This document shows positions 56,723 through 64,000 of a DNA stretch of 64,000 bases, one piece after another (position 1 is the stretch's first letter; the number at the start of each line of letters is the position of its first letter). A model generated the notes under the pieces. The model saw only the letters and a list, made by a program, of their open reading frames with translations, made no database searches and was not told the DNA's origin. The position numbers and the translations under genes are program-made. The DNA comes from Russula earlei (lineage: Eukaryota > Basidiomycota > Agaricomycetes > Russulales > Russulaceae): positions 1-64,000 of the forward strand of contig JAGFNK010000089.1 in the NCBI GenBank assembly GCA_025769875.1, given 5' to 3'.

Positions 56723-58379
56723 ATGTCGACTTCCACGCCTCCCTTGAATACGGTAATACCTCGTCTCCATACCGGCGACCACAGGGCCTCTTGACTTACT
56801 CTATATTTCTCAGGCCCACCAGCATGCGACTAACGCTGACGAATTCATGGCCAAAGGCCTTCTCATACCCGCGGCCGATGAACATCAAAAGGCCGCCGAT
56901 GCATTTGAAGCATGTCTAGATGCGTCAAACGATGAAAATGTGCGCGTGCCTTTCTATCTGCCTTCCCATCCCCCCACACTCACACCGACCCACAGACGAG
57001 ACGAACATTGAGGATGCTCCACAACGAGCACACCAGAGCGGAAAAGGAGCTACAGAGAAAGATTGCCGCGCTTAAGGAAGAGGGCATCGATCCCACACTT
57101 CCCCAAAAACTTACCCCGCCCCGCCCGTCGCCCGCAGCTGCCCCTACTGCACATGATCTTCTTCGACATTACTGTCGACACATCCGAAGGAAAAGCTTCC
57201 AGACTCCCAAGTTGACGAATCCTTCATGCTTTTGGGACAACAGGTTTGTACCACATGCATTCACCTCTGAACTTCCCGCCACTCAGCAAGCACCTTGTGT
57301 CCGCAGTCGACGGACGCTGGCGATGCCTTTAACACGTTTTGGAAGGCCATGGAGCAACTCGATTACGTTGCACAACCTTTAGCATTTGCTACCGCCTCTC
57401 TCGGCCTCACAGAATCCCCGAAGCGCGAGCTGAATCGTAACGGCAGCTATAGCAGCGATACTGATACAGAAGGCAGCGGGCGCCATAGGCGTGCTTTCCT
57501 TGGTGGCCGCACAAAAGCCCAGTCACCAGACGGTCCTGCCTCGACGACACTTGATGGTGCACATGGTCCCGATACTGCAAAGTCCTCTCACTTGAGACAA
57601 TCAGTGATTGATATCAGGAATGAATTCGATGAGATAGCGGAAGAAGGTGGGTGGCATCTCCAAGGGTCACGGCCCAGGGTGACACGAGGTATTAGACTAC
57701 GACTCGTCCGATTCATTTTGCTTCATCCCATCGACTTCCGAGCCTTCTCATTCGGCACTCAAAGAGGAGAACGGTGCTCTTCGCTCCGACCTCGAAGGGA
57801 TGCAAAGACGACTAGAAAGCGCTGAACGGCTGCTAAAATTGAGACAAGAACAGGATCAGCAGCTTCGAGAAAACATCGCAGTTGCCCGGCGGGAGGTGCT
57901 TTGACATACCTTGATACGGCACTATGTCTGGCGTGCTAATCACTGGAATCGTAGGCTCACAGGGCAATGGGTGCATCCATGCACGCGACCCAACGAACGA
58001 ACCAGTCCACATTTGACCTCACCAATCTCAACCTCGTCCCTGCTCCGCCTCCCGTGGTTCCTATGAGTGCAAACAGAGATAGAGAGGCACAGCTTTCCCG
58101 CAGGGTCAAAGAACTCGAGGAGGAGCTTCGCGCCGTGCGTGTTGAAAATGAAAAGCAGGTCGGTGTTTTGTTCGACAGATCGTTTCCCTTGGCTGAAACA
58201 AGTCTGTCACACCCATGCAGAAAGCCATGATTGCGAAATTCCGGGAGCGTTGGGACAAGCTCAAGGAGTCGGCAAGACGCAAGCGAGAAGCAAAGGCGGC
58301 CGCGGAGGCGCATAATTCACCTGTTCATGAGCGCATCGACGAGGAGCCTGAGGCAGAAGCGGAGCAGGAAAACAGGTAA
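56723..58379 (+). CDS. MIT-domain coiled-coil protein (Atg38/NRBF2-like)
   Basis: ATG 56723 (MSTSTPPLNT), intron, then a helical hairpin HATNADEFMAKGLLIPAADE, HQKAADAFEACLDASNDENT and RRTLRMLHNEHTRAEKELQR, which fits an MIT/NRBF2-type N-terminal domain. A variable Ser-rich middle follows (NRNGSYSSDTDTEGSGRHRR). The end is coiled coil: REAQLSRRVKELEEELRAVR, AKFRERWDKLKESARRKREA, TAA 58377-58379. The N-terminal MIT plus C-terminal coiled coil is the plan of Atg38/NRBF2, the PI3-kinase complex I organiser in autophagy, but the assignment is by architecture only; an ESCRT-related MIT protein is an alternative. Confidence 0.62.
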
Positions 58380-58928
58380 AATTTCTGCGGGGTTGTACCC
58401 ATGAACGAGGTAAATCCATCGCCTCTCCTAAAAGAGCTTCAGTGCTCAACATGTACCAAATTCGTCTCCTTGGTTCTCGTTCGGTTCCTCATCTGATCTG
58501 TATCGATATCGATTCTCACATTTGTATATACCTTGGGTGGTATAGCATGTACGCCCTTTCGGAGTTGGACTGATTGTTTTGGTCACAATATCACATATGT
58601 GTTGGATTGGGGTCAGCTGAGTGCGCGCTTAGAACCCTGCCCTGTGAACGAGTCACGATAGTTTCCTCACAAGGCATGAAGGGTTTTCATTGACAAGGGA
58701 AGCGCGCAGCCAATTGTGATGCATCGTGTGAAGAGCGGGTTGTAGAGGTTGTCCGTCCGCAATGTGACGGCACAGACGTAATCTCTGGGAGCCAACTCAG
58801 CATGAGTCGGTCGGGGGTGGAATGCACTCTTAGGGTGAGACATAATAAATCGTAGTGATATATTCGTAGAGACGAACATCCTACATACAGAAACACGATA
58901 CAGCACTTCACTCGTAAGCACGTCTAGA
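58380..58928. other. Intergenic, convergent 3' ends
   Basis: Between the MIT-protein gene (+) and MOG1 (-). Only short frames; no RNA gene recognised. Confidence 0.5.
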
Positions 58929-59588
58929 TTACCCGAATAGATTGAAGTCAATAATTTGAAAACTGGAGGCGATGGAACGGAATATGTCTTTGGCTGTATT
59001 GTACTCTTGCTCGGTGCGGATGACATCGTCGCCGGTCTTCATAGGGAAATTCAGCGACAATACTAGATCAACGCCCCTTTCCTTCAGCCGGTACAATGCC
59101 ACGAAGATCCGCACGTCATCAACTGACGTCTTGTTGAACTTCCGTACGCCTTGCCGACCATGTAATATAACGATGGAAGGTATCTCGTCGGCGAGGTTAT
59201 AAGGAATCTCGTTCACGTCGTCCACAGAGGAAGAGACAGCATCGTTATCATGAGCAATAGCTTCGAAGTGGAACCTGGAGATAGGAAAGTTAACCAAGGA
59301 GGAAGTTTCACTGGGGCTCGCGGGTGGATTGTAAACCTTGCAGCATCAGCAGAGTCGTCCTGAGAGACTCTCTCGAGAATCTCTATGATAATGCTATCGT
59401 CCGAATCTAGGGAAATGTAGACCTCCTGGGTATCGGGGACTTGACGAACATCGCTGGTTCAAGAGATTATCGTTGGAACGGCGCCCAGACTTAAACTGGT
59501 GGTCAATCACATACGAGGCATCAAAAAAGTGTTTTGGGAGACTAGCTATGATAGCGCCGTCAAAGAGCGCTTTCTGCTCGAGGTTCAT
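58929..59588 (-). CDS. MOG1: Mog1-type Ran-binding protein
   Basis: Stimulates nucleotide release from Ran/Gsp1 and supports nuclear import. ATG 59588: MNLEQKALFDGAIIASLPKH, then an exon with VRQVPDTQEVYISLDSDDSI and IEILERVSQDD (about 59465-59345), then FHFEAIAHDNDAVSSSVDDV and LYRLKERGVDLVLSLNFPMK, ending IIDFNLFG with TAA 58929-58931. LF-GAI-A-LP--F-DAS and QVPDTQEV are the family signature. Divergent from NDC80 over 146 bp. Confidence 0.88.
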
Positions 59589-59683
59589 CGTGTTTCCGTA
59601 GTGGTTTGATGCAAGGCCTGGCCTGGTAAGCGAATGGTCACATGCCTGGAGCGCATGTGATCGTGTCGCGCATTACATAATCA

Positions 59684-59689
59684 ACGCGT
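59684..59689. promoter_or_regulatory. MCB-like ACGCGT in MOG1-NDC80 promoter
   Basis: TCAACGCGTCAACG lies 46 bp before the NDC80 ATG and 96 bp from the MOG1 ATG. Confidence 0.5.
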
Positions 59690-59734
59690 CAACGATTCTC
59701 GCCTCGCCAAACAGCCCCCACACACTGGCACACA

Positions 59735-62073
59735 ATGAACGAATTCATACGTCGATCTGGACTTCAGTCTTCTCAAGAAAACGTTAGAACGGGGATACCG
59801 ATGGCGTTACCACCGTCCGCAATGAAGAAATCCACGCAAAACAAGAGGCTCTCTGTCGCCGGGCCAGCTGTCCGTGGCGTTTACACACCCGGGACCCTAG
59901 CGGTGCCCTCGACGAACCCCAGGCAGTCCCTATACAAGTCGCAGAACTACAACCCGCTGCTTGCGAGCGCGTCGAAGCATGGGCGCACACCTTTGAAATC
60001 GTAATGTCTTCCTTTCACCGACCGTCCTGCTATCCTTGTCCTCTGACCGGCAATAGCAGCGCCCGACGGGGCACGCTCATGGGGAGCGGGACCGGCGCAC
60101 TTTTGCAAGCTGTTAGCCAGCCTATCAAAGACTCACGTCCTCTCCGCGATCGTCAGTACCAAACCAGGATGCGACAAGAGATCGTCAGTTGGCTGCAGAG
60201 CACCGAGTACGACATATCGATGCCGACCCTCGCAAACATCACTGGGAAGGAGTATCGCAACATATTCCAATATCTGTACTCTATGCTCGATCCTGGCTAC
60301 CCATTCGATCATCAGGCACGTTTTGAGGATGAGTTCATTCCGGCCTTGAAGTGCATTCAGTATTCGTTCGTCGGACAGGTGGACCCTAAATGGCTGGCCG
60401 CTCCGGCGAGCATGCACTCATGGCCTTCCTTGCTGGGTGTTCTGCATTGGCTTACAGTCATGTGCAAGGTCCGTCACGAAGCCTCCTCTCCTTCACAGGG
60501 GTCCCTTACCGATCTTCCGTACAGGCAAGGCTACATTATATGGAGAGCGAGCATCCTACACTACAGTTCTCTGATATCATTCCCGAAGAATTCGATGATC
60601 CAAATCACCATGCCGCCCTCGCATTTGACTATTATGCAGAGGCGTATGAGGCCTTCTTTACAGGGTCTGATATCTTCGACGAGCAACGACGAAAGATAGA
60701 AGAACGGTATGGTGAGACTCTATTTCACATACCTCCGATACCTGAGCTGAGTCGTGATAGCCAAGAAGAACGAACGAATCGAGGCCGATTTGGAGAAACA
60801 GAAAGCAGAGCTTGCGAGGGTCAAAGCAGAGTTGGAGAAACTACAGTCAGCTCCCGTACGCCCATTCTTTCAACCCACCCCCCCCCCCCAACAAAGTCCG
60901 ACAGCTGACCGTCACCCTGAAAGGCACCGATTGACAAGCTACTCATGGATAACAAATTCCTAAAACGTGATCGCGAGAAGTTCCAGGAGTGCATCCGTAG
61001 CTGGGAAGGGAGAAAAAAAACCCTTATCAGTCATATCGCAAATCTCAAGACAGATATCGTGCAGCAGAGTGAGGGTACTATCGATCTCGGGGGCCTGCAA
61101 GCTAACTTGTTCGTCTATTAGCGTCCAACTTGGAGCAACTGAAAACTCAACAGGAACGGCTCTCGGTGATAGTCAAAGAGCAGAATATATCCCCCGAGGA
61201 AGTTATTCGCATGAATACGGAGCATGAACAGCTCTCCCGAAACTTGGAGGATTTAAAGGTCAAAATTTCCGAATCACAGAAGACCATTCTTTCGCTGGAA
61301 GTTGCTGTCGCCAACCGGGGTGCCGCCGCCGAGGAGGCCGTCGACACCTACACGAGACTCCTCTCAAATTTAGGGCTCTTTCCACCACTTCCTCCTCCAT
61401 TGGAAGACATCGACCTTCGAGTGGAGCTGAACACAGCAGCATCCCAACCAGAAAGCTTATTAAAAGGTCCGGACGTGCGTCATGTCATCAAGCCCACAAT
61501 CAATGCTGTCATCGAGGGCAAACGAAGCGAGCGCGCGGCGGTCGAGAGCGAACGCATCAAGGTAGACAATGAACTCGATCAGCTGATTTCGGAGTGCGAG
61601 AACCTGGAAGATGAGATCAACGAAATGGAAAAGAAGGTACTGGTGCTGAATGAACAAGCTGATGATCTTCGAGAGGTAAACGGCTTCTGTTTTGAACTTA
61701 TGCCCCACAGCTGATCTGACGTATTGCTGTTATAGGTCGCACAACAGGAGGCACTTGTAAGCAACGCTGAAATATCGCGTCTCGAGCGGGACCTCGGCCA
61801 GGCTCGGACAGCCGCGCTTTCCAGTGGAGCCGGTATTCAGTCACGACTGCAAGCCCTGCAGATTGCGTACGTACTTCCATCAGTCCCCCACCACTTTCCA
61901 TTCATTGACGCTCTTTGCGAATCAGGTATCGAGAGCAAGTTGACAAGGTGGCACGCCTACGAGATGAGACTGTCCGTGCGATAGTCAAGAATAGCACAGA
62001 GATTGCCATGTTCAAGGAGGAAATTTCGCAGCAGCTGAAAAATCTTCGAGACTTTGCAGAGGCAGGGCAGTGA
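59735..62073 (+). CDS. NDC80: Kinetochore protein NDC80/HEC1
   Basis: The microtubule-binding outer-kinetochore subunit. ATG 59735. A basic, Ser/Thr-rich N-terminal tail (MKKSTQNKRLSVAGPAVRGV, KHGRTPLKS) is the usual Aurora-B target zone. The CH domain is in 60140-60460: SRPLRDRQYQTRMRQEIVSW, LQSTEYDISMPTLANITGKE, IFQYLYSMLDPGYPF, ALKCIQYSFVGQVDPKWLAA, WPSLLGVLHWLT. The rest is coiled coil interrupted by introns: AFDYYAEAYEAFFTGSD (loop-proximal), VIVKEQNISPEEVIRMNTEH, ECENLEDEINEMEKKVLVLN, and ending SQQLKNLRDFAEAGQ with TGA 62071-62073. Partner NUF2 lies at 28.9 kb and SPC24 at 38.4 kb. Confidence 0.95.
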
Positions 62074-64000
62074 CTTGTGTTGGATAAGCACTGACATATG
62101 AAGTTATCCCCGCGATATGTAGATGATCTCAGGCCATCGTCATTGGGCTCGTAGGTGAGCTAGCCGACGATAGGTACTCCGCAGTCCCAACGCATGTTGT
62201 ATTCCCATATGGTCACCCTGGAGAACTTGCTTTATACAGAACCCTCGATAAGATTCTTCTGGTCATGCGCCCAATTTGCATCGCTCTTCACTCTGGACCA
62301 CCCCTATAGTGCCACAATCGATGAAAAGAAGCAACTGGTGAAACGAACGGGCCGTGTAAGATAGAGAGACCCGCCATGAGGCCTGGGCCACTGCGAAAGA
62401 AAAGGCACTGCTTCGTTCCGCAATAATAAGTGTAGAGGGAAGATATCAAGACTGCCTGAGCCATGGAAGAAGAAAGGAAGGGGGAAACCTCACTCGTCGA
62501 GGCAGCTTGCACTGCAAGAATCAGGAATAACATTTCCGGCCCCGCGTGTTGCATCCGATGATTCCCAGGCTTGATCCAACAGCAACCGACGAGAATAAAG
62601 TGTTTCACGGCTGGCTGTTGGTTCCGATGTATGACAGATTTTCACAAAGCCACCGAGGTCAACGTGATGTTGCCGGAGGTGTTGAAACCGTTTGACTTAG
62701 GCGAGCCATGTCCGACCACGAAGGACAACTTTGCCATAACAACTCCACACCGACGTTCGGGCGTCAAGTGTTCTGTAAATCTCCGCCCTTGTAGTGAAAA
62801 TGGTTTTTCCCCTGCAGGTTTTGACTTGCTTTGCCTACATTTTCCTTGATGCGCGTCTCGCACGATCATTGCCACCGAACTCCCCCTTTTCCCCACCCCC
62901 CTTCCCATCCTACCCCATGAACGGCACAGGAACCGTACCTGCTGAACGTCACCGTCGCCATCAATGGCCGGAATGCAAGGCGTATGAATATGGCAATAAG
63001 TTTGAGTTGGGTCTTGTGCATGGAGCAAAGCTCTTTTTGGATGGGCGTTATTATGTTTATCTTCTCCCTAACCCGAGGTTTTTCATTTCCTTCTTCTCTT
63101 CTCCTATCTCGCTGCCGCCCCTAACATTCCATACGCAGACAAAACTGCCGGAAACTACCGGCCATCGATGCTGTCACGTCACAGAGTTGATAACAGGTGC
63201 CGTCGACTTTTGCTAACGCGTGTGTCTTTGAACTTGGCGACAACGCCAATCCGTACGGGGAAAACTCGCTCCATGGCCTTCGGACATCCACTCATCAGTG
63301 ATGCTGTTTTTGCGATCTGGCAACATCACTCCCGACGCCTTACGATTGTTGCTTTTCTCTGCTCAGTATGCGTTAATAAACCTTTTCTATTGCGCGGATT
63401 CGCCGCCCCCGGGACTCGGCAACTGCTGTCAGCGTTCACACATACGGCGGCTGTATGGCTTTCCGGTTCCCAAATGTCTTTGACGGTACGCCGGACGTGT
63501 CCTGAGTACCGGCGTGAGCCTCTTTCCTGTTTTGTCTGACACTCTTCTGGCCTGTTTCTGGTATCACCTTTCTCACTTCTGCGAATATACCGCCTTCTCG
63601 AGCCTCGTGGATGCTACGGCTGATCTACTGGAGTAATGCTGATTTGGGTGTAGTCATGGCCTGGTCTTGACGCTCGCTGCTGTACACCCTGTAGTAGATC
63701 TATGCGTCTCTGTTCTGATTGTTACTCGGCCGACTTCGGTTACGTATATCTAGGGCTCATCGAATTGTTTGACTGTACTGCCAGTGGATCAGGCAACTAT
63801 CAATACCCGTATAATGCCCACGCCCTTTTCGGCGCATGAGAAGCGACAACTTACTGCACTTAGCCTAGGAATTGGCATGTCACGCCGATGCCAAAATGAG
63901 TGACAGGGGGCTTTTGGAATGCTGTGCCGTTCACATACCGTCCATCCCCATCCCCTTTCCCCTTTTCCCGGACATACCCTTCTCCTGCTCACCCTTCCCG
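62074..64000. other. Gene-free tail of the window
   Basis: Only short frames; the longest plus frame (62794-63216) starts with a hydrophobic run but turns into Pro/Ser low complexity and has no recognisable domain. The next gene is presumably outside the window. Confidence 0.45.

Noticed and set aside
62794..63216. Possible secreted protein with hydrophobic start
   Set aside because: Hydrophobic run is followed by low complexity and there is no intron or domain support.

Overview
The window looks like a piece of a basidiomycete (probably Agaricomycete) nuclear genome. The coding genes are single-copy eukaryotic housekeeping genes broken by many short introns of about 50-60 nt with GT-AG borders. 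Several families are typical of mushroom-forming fungi: a Goodbye/NACHT/ankyrin STAND receptor, a fungal-type C2H2 zinc-finger protein, hAT and Copia/LTR debris. No prokaryotic features, rRNA, tRNA or CRISPR array were recognised.

Layout. Positions 1-7,500 are repeat-rich: two solo LTRs with intact target-site duplications, a 241-bp tandem array and a decayed hAT transposase gene. Positions 7,550-14,190 (minus) hold a very large NLR-like gene whose C-terminal half is about 39 nearly identical ankyrin repeats. DDX41 (14,778-17,070) and a frame-broken C2H2 zinc-finger gene follow. Positions 18,735-21,747 are a complete, young, non-autonomous Copia-type element with identical 151-bp LTRs and an internal 31-bp minisatellite. 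Positions 21,750-24,600 hold nothing recognisable apart from coding-like scraps.

From 24.6 kb the window is a dense block of conserved genes: RecQ/Sgs1 helicase (-), NUF2 (+), an ING-type PHD protein (-), CBP4 (+), RFC2 (-), CAF-1 large subunit CAC1 (+), SPC24 (-), exportin CRM1 (+), MCTS1/TMA20 (+). A 3.5-kb gene-free stretch is followed by an unrecognised acidic protein (-), CDC27/APC3 (-), CCT1 (-), an unrecognised gene (-), an MIT/coiled-coil Atg38-like protein (+), MOG1 (-), NDC80 (+), and a gene-free tail.

The conserved block is unusually rich in chromosome-replication and segregation functions. Three of the four subunits of the NDC80 kinetochore complex (NUF2, SPC24, NDC80) lie within 33 kb, together with CDC27 (APC/C), RFC2 (clamp loader), CAC1 (replication-coupled chromatin assembly) and Sgs1. 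The short promoters of these genes carry ACGCGT (MCB-like) hexamers, which suggests common G1/S-type control. CRM1 and MOG1 both belong to Ran-dependent nuclear transport.

The best candidate for something new is the ankyrin NLR. It has near-identical tandem repeats in a 99-residue higher-order period with phase slips, a premature TGA followed by in-frame ankyrin sequence, and an orphan TATA-type promoter pointing antisense into the array. Three genes (DDX41, the zinc-finger gene and the RecQ HRDC domain) show single-base frame breaks, so local assembly quality should be kept in mind.
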